Assembly (NCBI RefSeq): GCF_002197665.1
Contig: NZ_NBBJ01000001.1
Span: 310,001-374,000, forward strand
Direction of reading: 5' to 3'
DNA from: Sphingomonas mucosissima
GTDB lineage: Bacteria > Pseudomonadota > Alphaproteobacteria > Sphingomonadales > Sphingomonadaceae
Length of the DNA stretch: 64,000 bases
In this document: positions 17,069 through 26,808 of the stretch, one piece after another
How the letters are laid out: each line of letters begins with the position of its first letter
Numbering within the stretch: position 1 is the stretch's first letter
The notes under the pieces: model-generated
Database searches by the model: none
Told to the model about the DNA's origin: nothing
What the model saw: the letters and a program-made list of their open reading frames with translations, nothing else
Translations under genes and position numbers: made by a program

Positions 17069-19630
17069 ATGCCGGCTCGGTCGAGGGTTCATCATCTGCT
17101 GCTGGCGGGCACCGCGCTGCTCGCCTTTCCCGTTCATGCGCAGGAGGTCGTTTTCGAGGGCGAGGCTGCCGGAGCCGCTGTCGGAGATATCATCGTCACT
17201 GGATCGCGTTTCCGCACCACGCGCGAGGTCGCCGCCAAGCGTGACGCCGATATCGTCACCGACTCGCTGTCGTCCGATGACATCGGTGCGGTGCCCGATT
17301 TCAATATCCCCGATGCGCTCCGCCGCATTGCCGGCATCTCGACCGAGTTCGACGAGGATGAGGGCCGCTTCGTCAACGTCCGCGGCATCGATGCCAATCT
17401 CAACGTCGTGACCCTCGATGGCATCGCCCTGCCGTCCTCGGGCGATTTCGGTGGCACCGGCCGCGCGGTCGACCTCGAATTTCTGCCTTCAACCAGCGTG
17501 AAGCAGTTGCAGGTCTACAAGACCTTCACGCCCGATCTCGATGGCGGCTCGGTTGGCGGTCAGGTCAACCTCGTCACCCGCAGCGCGTTCGACAAGCCGG
17601 GGTTCGACCTCGTCGTACGCGGCACCGCCAGCCATTACGAACTCACGGACATCCCGTTCGACAACCGCCTGCCCCTGCGTGGCGAGGCGACGATGTCCAC
17701 CCGCTTCGGCGCCGACCATCAGTTCGGCCTGGTGCTGACCGGCCTCTATTCGGTGCGCCCGCGCGACCAGATCAAATTCTTCTCGGTCAACGGCTTCGAG
17801 GGCGCCTTCGCCAACATCATCCCGGCGGACCGCTTCAACACCTCGCTCTACGGCAATGACCAGACCCGCTTCGGCGGCAACGGCAAGTTCGAATATCGCC
17901 AGGGCGGCACCTATGCCTTTCTCTCAGCCTATTGGTACAAGCAGGCGGAAACCGAGACTCGCTACGTCAACAACCTGCAGATCCGCGCGCAGGACGTGAC
18001 GGAGACCGGCCCCGCCACCGGCCGCGCCGCGCAGGCGGTAAACAACGTCACCGCCGACTATTTTCCGATCGAGACGCAGGGCCGCGGCGTGCAGATCTAT
18101 CTGGATCAGGAGATCGGCGATCGCGGCCGGCTGAACGCCACCGCCGGCTATGGCGAGCAGATGTTCGACCATGAGACGCCCGCGATCGGCTTCCAGACCG
18201 CGCGACTGCCCGGGCTCGGCTTCGATTTCGACACCTCCGGCCTCGTCCAGACGCGCAGTCCGGTGAACGACCCCGCGCTGTTCGCCGATCCCGCGCGCTA
18301 TACCGCCAACCTCGCCCGTTATCGCGATCTCCACACCGAGGAGGGACTGTGGGATGCCAAGGCCAGCTATGGCTGGAACAATGCCCGCGGCGCCGAGGGG
18401 TCTGGCTTCAAGCTGGGTGGCGAATATCGCCGGCTGCGGCGGATGCGCGACAATGAGCAGTTCGATCTGCCCGCCGCCGCGCGCGGCCAGTTGCGCCTTG
18501 CCGATTTCCTGTCCGATCGCACCATGGCGACGATCTACCAGCCCGAATCCTTCCTGTTCAACGATACGGGCAGGCTGCGCAGTTTCTTCGACAACGCCGA
18601 TCTGGTGCGAGATGCCAATGCCTCGACCAGCGCCGATTTCGTCTATCGGGAGGAGATCGCCTCGGGGTTCGCCATGGGCACGCTTACCGGCAGCCGCTAC
18701 AAGCTGATCGCCGGCCTGCGCTATGAACATACCGATTTCAGCGCCGATGCGCGCGACCAGCGCAACGTCGTCTCGGGCCGGTTCGGAGATTGGCTGCCCT
18801 CGATCAACGCCCGCTTCGATGCCGGCCGCGATACGGTGCTGCGCGCCGCCTATTCGCGCACGCTCGGCCGGCCCAATCCGGGTGATCTCGCCACCACCAC
18901 CACCATCACCGAAGCGTCGGACCAGGCGCCGGTGGACGTGATCGTCACGCGCGGCAATCCCGATCTCAAGCCGCGCCGATCGGACAATTTCGATTTGTCG
19001 ATCGAGCATTATTTCGATGGCGGCAACGGCATGATCGCCGCCGGCCTGTTCTACAAGAATATCAGGGGCGACATCTTCAACCTACGCACCCGCGGCGACT
19101 ATCAGGGGCAGAGCGCCGAATTCCGCCAGAATATCAATGCAATGGGATCGAAGGTGAAGGGCATCGAACTCTCCGCCTCGCTGGCGCGGATGCCCTTCCT
19201 GCCAGGCGCGCTCTCCGGCTTCGGCGTTTCGGCGAATATGACCTTCATCGATGGATCGATGGAAATTCCCGCGCAAGGCAGCGGTGACGATCTGTCGGTC
19301 AGCACCGAAAAGCTGGGCAGCCGCATCCGTCAGCCGAACTTCATCGCCAACGCCGCCCTGTTCTATAACCGCGACGGGTTCGAGGCGCGCGTCGCGTGGA
19401 ACCGCACCGCCAGCTTCCTCACCAGCCTCACCCAGAAGGAGGCGGCCTACAGCCAGGTCGATGCCTCGCTGCGCTACAGCCCCGCGCCTAATTGGCAGAT
19501 CTCGCTGGAGGGCCGCAACCTCACCAGCGCCAACCGCACGCAACTGGCCGACATTGACGATTTCGACTTCCTGTTCGGCGTCACCGGTATCGACCGGTCC
19601 TTCCACCTCGGCGCGACCTTCCGATACTGA
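17069..19630 (+). CDS. TonB-dependent receptor (TIGR01782-like)
   Basis: 853-aa outer-membrane receptor. Signal peptide LLLAGTALLAFPVHA; plug domain with IIVTGSRFRTTREVAAKRDADIVTDSLSSDDIGAVPDFNIPDALRRIAGI; a 22-strand barrel ending in the aromatic FHLGATFRY. This subfamily in Caulobacter and Sphingomonas usually takes up oligosaccharides. The TonB box region is not clear. Downstream gene starts 3 bp after its stop region, so the receptor and DUF218 protein are co-transcribed. Confidence 0.93.
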   Translation: MPARSRVHHLLLAGTALLAFPVHAQEVVFEGEAAGAAVGDIIVTGSRFRTTREVAAKRDADIVTDSLSSDDIGAVPDFNIPDALRRIAGISTEFDEDEGRFVNVRGIDANLNVVTLDGIALPSSGDFGGTGRAVDLEFLPSTSVKQLQVYKTFTPDLDGGSVGGQVNLVTRSAFDKPGFDLVVRGTASHYELTDIPFDNRLPLRGEATMSTRFGADHQFGLVLTGLYSVRPRDQIKFFSVNGFEGAFANIIPADRFNTSLYGNDQTRFGGNGKFEYRQGGTYAFLSAYWYKQAETETRYVNNLQIRAQDVTETGPATGRAAQAVNNVTADYFPIETQGRGVQIYLDQEIGDRGRLNATAGYGEQMFDHETPAIGFQTARLPGLGFDFDTSGLVQTRSPVNDPALFADPARYTANLARYRDLHTEEGLWDAKASYGWNNARGAEGSGFKLGGEYRRLRRMRDNEQFDLPAAARGQLRLADFLSDRTMATIYQPESFLFNDTGRLRSFFDNADLVRDANASTSADFVYREEIASGFAMGTLTGSRYKLIAGLRYEHTDFSADARDQRNVVSGRFGDWLPSINARFDAGRDTVLRAAYSRTLGRPNPGDLATTTTITEASDQAPVDVIVTRGNPDLKPRRSDNFDLSIEHYFDGGNGMIAAGLFYKNIRGDIFNLRTRGDYQGQSAEFRQNINAMGSKVKGIELSASLARMPFLPGALSGFGVSANMTFIDGSMEIPAQGSGDDLSVSTEKLGSRIRQPNFIANAALFYNRDGFEARVAWNRTASFLTSLTQKEAAYSQVDASLRYSPAPNWQISLEGRNLTSANRTQLADIDDFDFLFGVTGIDRSFHLGATFRY

Positions 19631-19632
19631 GC

Positions 19633-20907
19633 ATGGGAACCGCGAAGATCATGTTTCGACCGATGCTCGCCGCCGCCGCGCTGCTGATGCTCCCCACCGC
19701 CCCGGCGCTTTCCGAAACCGGCGCGGCGCAGGCGGAGCCCGATTATCGCCCGGTGGAAGGCGGCCTCACCGTCGCAGGCCGCAATTTTTACCTGCTGAGC
19801 CTGCTCTCCGCGCTGCCCGAACCGCGCGATGCGGTGGCGCGCGATCCGGCGCTGACGGCGCTCGCCGCCGAGCGTTCGCAGCGGCTGTCGACGGCGGCAG
19901 ACTGCCAACCCAAGCCTGCCTGCACCGTTTCGGCCTGGCGCTGGACGGCGGCGGACATCGCCACCGTCGGCGCGGCGCTGGCGCGGCTGCCGGACGAGGC
20001 GCGCCGGCCGCTCGCCGGTCACCTACGCCGCTCGGGCATGGTCGCCCGCCACGCCGCGCTCGAGGATGCCGCGCTGATCGAGCGCGCTTGGGCGGAAACG
20101 GCGGCGGGGATCAACCATATCCTCGACGTCTACGGTCTCGGCCAACCGCCGCGCTATCCGGCGATCGACGCGATCTCGTTCGACGTGACGAAGCCCGATT
20201 TCGCCGCCTTCATCGCTTCCGCCCACGCGACGGTGATCGCGGTGACGCCGGTCGACGCGCCCCTGTTCGTTCTCCCACGCGATTTCGCGCTGACCCTGCT
20301 CTACCTCAACGAGCGCGAGGATGCCGCCGCGCACGAGCCGCTCGACCGCGAGAATGAGGCCGCGATCGGCCGCATCGCGCGAACCGACTGGCGCCGCTAC
20401 CGCTACTCCGCGCTGCTCGTGCTGGGCGACGGGCCGGAAATGCCGGAGGCCCGGCTGGGCGCGCTGGGCAAGCTCAGGCTGATGGCGGCGGCGGCGCGCT
20501 GGCGACAGGGGCTGGCGCCGGTGATCATCGTCTCGGGCGGCAGCGTGCACCCGGCACACACCCGCTTCAACGAGGCGATCGAGATGCGCCGTGAACTGAT
20601 CGAGCGCCACGGCATCCCGGCGGACGCGATCATCATCGAGCCCCATGCCCGGCACACCACCACCAATCTGCGCAACGCCGCGCGGCTGATGTTCCGCTAT
20701 CGCATCCCCTTCGACCACGACGCGCTGATCGTCACCAGCGAGGGGCAGAGCCAATATGTCGAAGGCCCGGTGTTCCGGACGCGCTGCCTTGAGGAACTGG
20801 GCTATATGCCGGCTAGCATCGGCGCCCGTGTCTCGGCGTTCGACCTGGTGTTCCGACCGCTGGCCATCTCCCTCTCCCGCGACCCGCTAGATCCGCTGGA
20901 CCCGTGA
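19633..20907 (+). CDS. YdcF/SanA-like DUF218 domain protein
   Basis: 424-aa protein with a signal peptide (MLAAAALLMLPTAPALSE) and a C-terminal DUF218 domain: SALLVLGDGPE, APVIIVSGGSVHP, RHGIPADAIIIEPHARHTTTNLRNAARLM, ALIVTSEGQSQYV. The roughly 200-aa N-terminal extension is not one I recognise. DUF218 proteins act in envelope or polysaccharide metabolism; the exact role is unknown. The gene begins 3 bp after the TonB receptor stop and probably works in the same uptake route. Confidence 0.8.
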   Translation: MGTAKIMFRPMLAAAALLMLPTAPALSETGAAQAEPDYRPVEGGLTVAGRNFYLLSLLSALPEPRDAVARDPALTALAAERSQRLSTAADCQPKPACTVSAWRWTAADIATVGAALARLPDEARRPLAGHLRRSGMVARHAALEDAALIERAWAETAAGINHILDVYGLGQPPRYPAIDAISFDVTKPDFAAFIASAHATVIAVTPVDAPLFVLPRDFALTLLYLNEREDAAAHEPLDRENEAAIGRIARTDWRRYRYSALLVLGDGPEMPEARLGALGKLRLMAAAARWRQGLAPVIIVSGGSVHPAHTRFNEAIEMRRELIERHGIPADAIIIEPHARHTTTNLRNAARLMFRYRIPFDHDALIVTSEGQSQYVEGPVFRTRCLEELGYMPASIGARVSAFDLVFRPLAISLSRDPLDPLDP

Positions 20908-21003
20908 GATGTTGAAGACCTTTTTGAGGAGGGGTTGGGTGGAGGCGAGCGAAGCGAGCTTCCAGCAACGCCGGAAACAGCGTCGTCGGGGCGCATAGAG
21001 CCG

Positions 21004-22347
21004 CTACCGCCGCCGCAACCGCCCGATCACCGCCGCATGCCGGCGATGCGTCAGCGGCAGCCGCGCCGCCAGCGTCGCCGCCAGCACCCCGCCCGCGATC
21101 GGCACGGCGCAGCCCATCAGGTCGATCGCGGCGCGCACATCGGCGCTCGTCTCGCCCGCGCGGAAGCCGGCGAGGTCCAGCGCCACGCCCAGCGCCGCGA
21201 CGCTCAGCGCGCCGCCCAGCTTCAAGATCACGAGGAAGGCGGTGAACATCGCCATCTCGCGCCGGCGGCAGTGGCGAAACTCGTCGAGGTCGATGAGGTC
21301 GGCGAGGATCGCCCAAGGCATCATGTAGACGCCGGCCAGCCCCGCCCCGGCGGCGAGCACACATAACCCCGGCAGCAGCCCCGCGTCGTCGCCCGACAGC
21401 CAGAATGCGGCAAGCGCCGCTGCGGTCACCAGATGCGCCGCAGCCAGCAGCATCCGTTTCTCGTGCCGCCGCACCAGCCACGTCCACATGGTCACGCCGG
21501 CGAACTGGCCGAACACCAGCAGCATCATCGCCTCCGCCGCGAAGCCGCCCTGTCCGGCGACATAAGCGCTGCGATAGAGCAGGGTCCGCCCGAACAGTGG
21601 CAGTGCCAGCCCGGTGAGCAGCCCGATGCCGGCCAGCAGCGCGAAGGGCGCATCGCGCGGCGGCAGCAGCGCATCGCGCCATGCCAGACGCCGCCTCGGC
21701 GCCGCATCCCCGGCGGCGGGCGCGGTCGCCCGCCACACGACGAGCATGGCGAGGCAGAACAGCACGCCCGCGATTATCGCCGCCACCGGCAGGAAGCGCG
21801 CCGCCACCGGCCGGTCCGCCAGCATTGGTGTGAGGCTCAGCGCTACGCACAGGCTGGCGAGCGAACTGAAAAAGAAGCGATAGCCGGCTACCCGCCCCCG
21901 CGCGCGGCTGTCTCGCGTCACCCCCGCGAGCAGTGTGTTGTGCGGCACATCGACCATCGAATAGCCTGCGCGGAACAGCATCGCCGTCAGCGCCACCGGC
22001 ACCAGCGCGGAAACCCCCAGGTGCGGCATCGCATAGAGCAATGCGAACGCCCCGCCGCACAATGGCGCGCCGGCCAGCATCACCAGCCGGTAGCGTTGCG
22101 GCGGCGCCCCCGATCGCCCGATCGCGCCGCACACCAGCACGTCACACAGCAGATCCGCCGCCATCGCCGCCAGCAACAGCACCCCAGCGACGGCAGGTGC
22201 GATGCCGATCAGGTCAGTCAGCAGGAACAGCAGCGACACGTCCGCCGCCGACCAGACGAGGTTCTTGCCGAAGTTGCCGAAGGCATACCCGGCAAGACGC
22301 GCCTCGCTGCGGATTTTAGATCCACGCCCTTTATCCGCTTCGATCAT
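21004..22347 (-). CDS. GPH-type sugar MFS transporter
   Basis: 447-aa permease of about 12 helices resembling the glycoside-pentoside-hexuronide (MelB-like) group: N-terminal AGYAFGNFGKNLVWSAADVSLLFLLTDLIGI, and MVDVPHNTLLAGVTRDSRARGRVAGYRF, which matches the conserved loop of that group. It converges with the DUF218 gene and completes a receptor/permease/regulator set for a carbohydrate. Confidence 0.84.
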   Translation of the reverse strand: MIEADKGRGSKIRSEARLAGYAFGNFGKNLVWSAADVSLLFLLTDLIGIAPAVAGVLLLAAMAADLLCDVLVCGAIGRSGAPPQRYRLVMLAGAPLCGGAFALLYAMPHLGVSALVPVALTAMLFRAGYSMVDVPHNTLLAGVTRDSRARGRVAGYRFFFSSLASLCVALSLTPMLADRPVAARFLPVAAIIAGVLFCLAMLVVWRATAPAAGDAAPRRRLAWRDALLPPRDAPFALLAGIGLLTGLALPLFGRTLLYRSAYVAGQGGFAAEAMMLLVFGQFAGVTMWTWLVRRHEKRMLLAAAHLVTAAALAAFWLSGDDAGLLPGLCVLAAGAGLAGVYMMPWAILADLIDLDEFRHCRRREMAMFTAFLVILKLGGALSVAALGVALDLAGFRAGETSADVRAAIDLMGCAVPIAGGVLAATLAARLPLTHRRHAAVIGRLRRR

Positions 22348-22577
22348 CCGAGCGCCGATAGGCTTGTTCCCTCACATGGTGAAGGAGCGCGGCTTGCGCT
22401 TCGTCGAGGGGCTCGAGTTCTTAGGTGTGCATGAACGGCAACTTCCGGCGCTAGGGGCCGTTCGACGCGTTGCCAGTGGACGGCGTATGTTGGCCGGCAC
22501 GAGCCCCAAAGCCACTCCTGCGCATCCTCGCCGACAATCGTTCTGCAGATGGCCAATGTGGCCATAGGAGAACGATC

Positions 22578-23210
22578 ATGGAGATGTCTGACGCAGAACT
22601 CACCGCCTCCAAACGCCCGGTCTGGAATGCCGGAAGGACCGTGGGTGCAAAGCGGGCTCTGAAACCGAAGCAGATTTGGGAAATCCGCTTCTACCTCAAC
22701 CAGCGCCGTCGCTTGCGAGATCGGGCGCTGTTCGATCTGGCGATCGACAGCAAGCTTCGGGGCTGCGACTTGGTGCAGATCAAGATCGGCGACCTTGTCA
22801 GCGGCGGACAGATCCGAACGCGGGCAATCGTCATGCAGCAGAAGACAGGTCGACCCGTTCAGTTCGAACTGCTGCCAGATGCTCGGGCGAGCTTGCTGGC
22901 ATGGCTCGAACGCCGAGGCGGCACAATGGACGACTATGTGTTCCCGAGCCGGGTCGATCACAATTGGCACCTGAGCACGCGGCAGTACGCTCGGCTTGTC
23001 GACGAATGGGTGACAGGGGTTGGGCTGATGCGAAGCGAGTATGGCACCCACTCGCTTCGGCGAACTAAGGCATCGATCATCTACCGGGCCACGGGCAATC
23101 TGCGAGCTGTCCAGATCCTTCTCGGCCATAGCAAGATCGAGAATACGGTGCGCGATCTCGGAATCGATGTGGAGGACGCACTCGCCCTTGCCGAAAACAC
23201 CGAGATCTAA
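22578..23210 (+). CDS. Small tyrosine-recombinase-like protein, catalytic Tyr apparently lost
   Basis: 210-aa protein with only the catalytic domain of a tyrosine recombinase. Present: the first Arg (SKLRGCDL), the HSLRR box (H-x-x-R) and the GHSKIENT box. Where I expect the nucleophile (usually TVRYLGI in this family, from memory) the sequence reads TVRDLGI, so Tyr is replaced by Asp. If correct, the protein cannot cleave DNA. Strong start: AGGAG (22566-22570) before ATG 22578. It lies about 200 bp from the first GTGTCA palindrome, which may be a target of this family. Confidence 0.8.
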   Translation: MEMSDAELTASKRPVWNAGRTVGAKRALKPKQIWEIRFYLNQRRRLRDRALFDLAIDSKLRGCDLVQIKIGDLVSGGQIRTRAIVMQQKTGRPVQFELLPDARASLLAWLERRGGTMDDYVFPSRVDHNWHLSTRQYARLVDEWVTGVGLMRSEYGTHSLRRTKASIIYRATGNLRAVQILLGHSKIENTVRDLGIDVEDALALAENTEI

Positions 23211-23414
23211 ACCCACTGGCGCCCGTTTCCGATAGAGAGCCGGACACGGGCGTCTGGGACATTCCGGTCTTCCGAGCCAGCCGCCTTGGACGGCGGCTTT
23301 GGTCAGGAGCGGTCATCCCGCATGACGTCACGGAAAGCCCGCGTACGCGAAGAATTGGCTGGACGAGCCCGGGCAATCTTTTGGGAACGGCATAGTCAAG
23401 ATCGGCCCTTCGCT

Positions 23415-23442
23415 GGTGTCACAGCCGTTCGGTTTTGACACC
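23415..23442. repeat. GTGTCA palindrome, copy 1
   Basis: GGTGTCA (23415-23421) and TGACACC (23436-23442) frame an inner CCG/CGG pair. Closely related to 25,435-25,461. The two lie outside the MFS pseudogene and the TetR gene. Confidence 0.55.
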
Positions 23443-23497
23443 GCAGACTTCCCGATTGAACCAAGTTATAGGGAGCCCAATGGTTTCTCGAAACCTA

Positions 23498-24711
23498 TCA
23501 GCGGCTTGGCTGGGCGCGGTGGCCGGGTGGAAAGGCAAAGCGGCGCGCAGCCAGTGCGATTACGAAGGCAATCACCGCCACCGTGGCGACCGCTGGCGGC
23601 AGCAGCGGCGTCCCTCCAGTCGTGAGCAGCGCCCCGCCAAGCGCACCACCGGCCGCAATCGCCAGGTTCCAAGCCGTGGTCACCATTGCCTGTGCCAGAT
23701 CGACGCCATCGCCGGCCGCGTCGGCCGACGCCGTCTGCATCATCGCCCCGGCACCGCCGAAGCCCAGGCCCCAGATGACGGCACCTGCATAGACGGCAAT
23801 GCCCTGTTCGCCGACGATGGTCAGGAGGATCGCGACCGCCGCGAACGATCCGATCGCGATCAGAACCAGCCGGCGCAACATCCGGTCCACCAGCCGCCCG
23901 ACGATCCAGATGCCGGCCAGTGAACTGACGCCGAACGCTAACAGGACGAGATCAACCCGCACTGCCGCAGCCGTCGCGAACGGTGCGATATAGGTGTAGA
24001 GGATGTTGTGCGCCGTCATCCAGGCCAGGATGACGAGCAGTATGGGCACGACGCCCGGTGTGGCGACGACGCGACGCAGCGAGGGGCGATCGTCGCCCGT
24101 CCGACCGGCGGCATCGGGCACTTTCACGACGATCCAACCGATCAGCACAATGCCGACCGCCGAGAGGATCAGGAACGATCCGCGCCAGCCCACCAGCCCC
24201 CCAGGAACGTTCCCAACGGAACACCCAACGAGAGCGCCAGGGGCACGCCGACCATGGCGACCGCCATCGCCGGCCCGGTCTGATCGGGACGCACGATGCT
24301 GCGCGCGTAGCCAGCGAGGATTCCCCAAGCGAGACCCGCCGCACACCCGGCGACGAACCGTGCAACCAGCACGAGCGCGATCGATCCGGCCAAGGCCGTC
24401 AACGTGTTGCCGATCACGAAGCAGACGATGGTGGCGAGCAGCACAGGCCTTCGGTGAAAGCCTTGCGTCAGACTGGTGAGTGGGATCGCGGCCAGCAGCG
24501 ATCCCAGAGCATAGACGGCAACGAGCTGCCCCACGATGGCTTCGGAGACCCGGAGGCCGGACGCGATCTGCGGCACCAGGCCGGCGGGCAGCGTCTCGGT
24601 GACGATGCACAGGAAGCCACTGGCCGCGAGGCCGGACAGCGCCGCGGTCGGCAGGCCCGCCCGCGGACCGGACTCCTCTCCGACGTGGCCGGGCGTAAGG
24701 GAAAGCGGCAT
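23498..24711 (-). pseudogene. MFS efflux transporter, frameshifted
   Basis: A 12-helix drug-efflux-type MFS gene split in two frames. The N-terminal half (LPTAALSGLAASGFLCIVTETLPAGLVPQIASGL through SLGVPLGTFLGG) reads from ATG 24711; the C-terminal half (LVGWRGSFLILSAVGIV to the end) continues in another frame. The junction is a run of six C (24197-24202; G on the coding strand); seven would restore one protein of about 405 aa. It is divergent from a TetR regulator, a usual pump/repressor pair. It may be a true pseudogene, a slippage switch, or a base-calling error. Confidence 0.85.
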
Positions 24712-24749
24712 GATTGTCCTTGGCATTGCTATGATGCCTGCCCGGTCTA

Positions 24750-24809
24750 GGAGAGCAATCGGAAGCGTGGGTAATTCCGTTAACGCCCACTACATAAATA
24801 TCGCTCTCC
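24750..24809. promoter_or_regulatory. Divergent promoter region with inverted repeats
   Basis: GGAGAGC (24750-24756) and GCTCTCC (24803-24809) enclose a second repeat, GTGGG (24767-24771) with CCCAC (24786-24790). This is the likely binding region of the adjacent TetR protein between it and the pump gene. Confidence 0.4.
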
Positions 24810-24828
24810 GACGGGAGGAAATTCTATA

Positions 24829-25419
24829 GTGACTGATAAAGAAAATAAGAGAGCACGAGGGCGGCCGCGCGGTTTCGCGCTCGACGATGCGATCGAGGCG
24901 GGGCAGCATCTGTTTCACGAGCATGGCTACGAGAATGTCAGCGTGGCTGCGCTGACCGAGGCGATCGGGATCACTCCGCCAAGCTTCTATACGGCGTTCG
25001 GCAGCAAGGGGGCATTCTTCAGGGATGCGTTGCAGCGCTACTCGACGACGGTAGTGCCGCTTGATCGCTTCCTGATCCCAGGCCAATCGCCCCGGACTGC
25101 CCTCGGCGACATGCTGATGGCTGCGGCGCGCGCTTATTCCGCCCATCCGCAGCGGCGTGGTTGCCTGATCCTCGAACACGCCAAAGCGGGGGCGACGGAG
25201 TGGGGCATCGCCGCCACGCAGATCGCAGGCGAGAACCGCAGAAGAGTGCAGGCGTTTCTCGAAGCATCCGACATCCCGGCGCCGGCCCGCGTCGCCGATT
25301 ACGTCGCCACGACCATGCTCGGCCTGTCGTCCGCCGCACGCGAGGGATGGGAGGAAGCAAGGCTAATTGCCGTGGCTGAAACCGCGTTGGGGGGATTAGA
25401 CCAGCTCGTGCAGCGCTAA
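24829..25419 (+). CDS. TetR/AcrR family regulator
   Basis: 196 aa, starting at GTG 24829 with GGGAGGAAA upstream. N-terminal HTH: FALDDAIEAGQHLFHEHGYENVSVAALTEAIGITPPSFYTAFGSK, then a ligand domain containing the RGCLILEHAK motif of the AcrR-like TetR_C group. It is divergent from the MFS efflux gene and presumably represses it. Confidence 0.9.
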   Translation: MTDKENKRARGRPRGFALDDAIEAGQHLFHEHGYENVSVAALTEAIGITPPSFYTAFGSKGAFFRDALQRYSTTVVPLDRFLIPGQSPRTALGDMLMAAARAYSAHPQRRGCLILEHAKAGATEWGIAATQIAGENRRRVQAFLEASDIPAPARVADYVATTMLGLSSAAREGWEEARLIAVAETALGGLDQLVQR

Positions 25420-25807
25420 CGATCGTAGTGTCGGGGTGTCAGAACCGGTCGGTTTTGACACGCTGTTCAGAGCACGGTCTTCCGCCCACTCGTAGGTGTC
25501 AAAACGGCGTGCCAGAACCGGCAGCTTTCAGAATTCGTAGCGACAACCGGGTCCGGCGAGCGCCGCCGGATAGTTGCATGAGGCTCGGGCGACTGCTCTT
25601 GTCCGATCCTGACGTTCGCCACAACGGCAGTGAATGTCGCAGTTTGGTCGGAAGCCGCCTTCTGCTATCGTAGCGCTACAGCGTAGGTATAGTGCTCATC
25701 ATCATCGGGCGTGGCCCGCCACACGCCGCCGTTCACCGCGAACTCCTACCCACAGGCCGAATCCGCTACGCTGACGAGGGGCATAGACCCGTTGATGGCT
25801 ACACGCG
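25420..25807. other. Intergenic region with GTGTCA repeats
   Basis: The first 110 bp carry a GTGTCA palindrome (25,435-25,461) and a partial copy near 25,495. The rest has no gene with a credible start; it may be debris from earlier insertions. Confidence 0.4.
25435..25461. repeat. GTGTCA palindrome, copy 2
   Basis: GTGTCA-G-AACCG and CGGTT-T-TGACAC form an almost perfect palindrome. A partial third copy (GGTGTCAAAACGG) begins at 25,495. With copy 1 at 23,415 the pair brackets the pump/TetR module. Confidence 0.6.
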
Positions 25808-26701
25808 CTATGTCCCGATGTAGGCAGCTAGCTCATCTGGCGTTCCCTTCGGAAAGGCTTCCTTCAGATGTTCCAGGAATGCGGAAACGCGAGCGCTCAG
25901 AAGACGTCGGGAGGGATAGAGCGTCCAAAGGGCGATGGGTGGCCCATCCACATCACCCCAGTGCACGAGCGTGCCGGCCACCAGGTCGTGGCTCACGAGT
26001 GAAATGGGGAGGCGCGCCACGCCGCCGCCGGTGCGGACAGCGTCGCGCACCATGATCATGGATGACAGACGCAGGACCGGATCAACGGCGAAGCGAAATC
26101 TTCCCGCAGACGTCGTCACCTCCCAGTGAGTGCTTTGATCGCTCGCGCCGCGCACCACAGCCGGCGTGACCGTATGATCCGTCGGCCGCGGCACCGCCGG
26201 GCTCGCCACAGCCACAAGCCGGTCGCGCAGAAAGATGCGTCCGACAAGACTGTCGTCAGGCTCCGGGTTGACCCGGATCACCAGGTCATAAGTCTCCTCG
26301 ACCATATCGACGGAGCGGTCCTCCGTCGTGATTTCTAGCCTCACTTCCGGATATTTGACCGCGAATTGGGCGGCGATTTTCCCCATCGCCATCTGCGAGA
26401 AGAGCAAAGGCGCGCTGACGCGCAGTCGACCTCGTGGCATGCCGCCGCCGGAGGCGATCGCCGCAGCCGTCTCTTCAATCTCGGTCAGCAGAGCGCCTGT
26501 CCGCTCGAACAGCGCGCGCCCTTCCTCCGTCAACTTCAACACGCGGGGCCCGCGCTCGAACAGGCGAAGATCCAGGCTCGCCTCCAGTTCCGACACGCGC
26601 CGGGACAGGGTCGCCTTCGGGCGGCCCGCGGCTCGGGAGGCTTTTCCGAACCCTCCGTGTCGGGCGACCAGGTTGAAATCGGCAAGCGCAAGGAGGTCCA
26701 T
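25808..26701 (-). CDS. LysR family regulator
   Basis: About 297 aa from ATG 26701 (MDLLALADFN). N-terminal HTH: FNLVARHGGFGKASRAAGRPKATLSRRVSELEASLDLRLFERG, then a periplasmic-binding-like effector domain. The AsnA-rich type of recognition helix (KATLSRRV) fits the DsdC/CrgA-like LysR branch. Divergent from the NmrA-DUF1857-OYE-SDR operon, which it likely controls from the 107-bp gap. Confidence 0.9.
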   Translation of the reverse strand: MDLLALADFNLVARHGGFGKASRAAGRPKATLSRRVSELEASLDLRLFERGPRVLKLTEEGRALFERTGALLTEIEETAAAIASGGGMPRGRLRVSAPLLFSQMAMGKIAAQFAVKYPEVRLEITTEDRSVDMVEETYDLVIRVNPEPDDSLVGRIFLRDRLVAVASPAVPRPTDHTVTPAVVRGASDQSTHWEVTTSAGRFRFAVDPVLRLSSMIMVRDAVRTGGGVARLPISLVSHDLVAGTLVHWGDVDGPPIALWTLYPSRRLLSARVSAFLEHLKEAFPKGTPDELAAYIGT

Positions 26702-26808
26702 ACATGTTCCAGGAGTGAGACGGTCTGTCCATATATAACGCCTACCGGCATGAACGTGGATCTCTAACTTGAGGACAGCCAAACGGCCCACCTTAAGGAG
26801 CGACCCCA

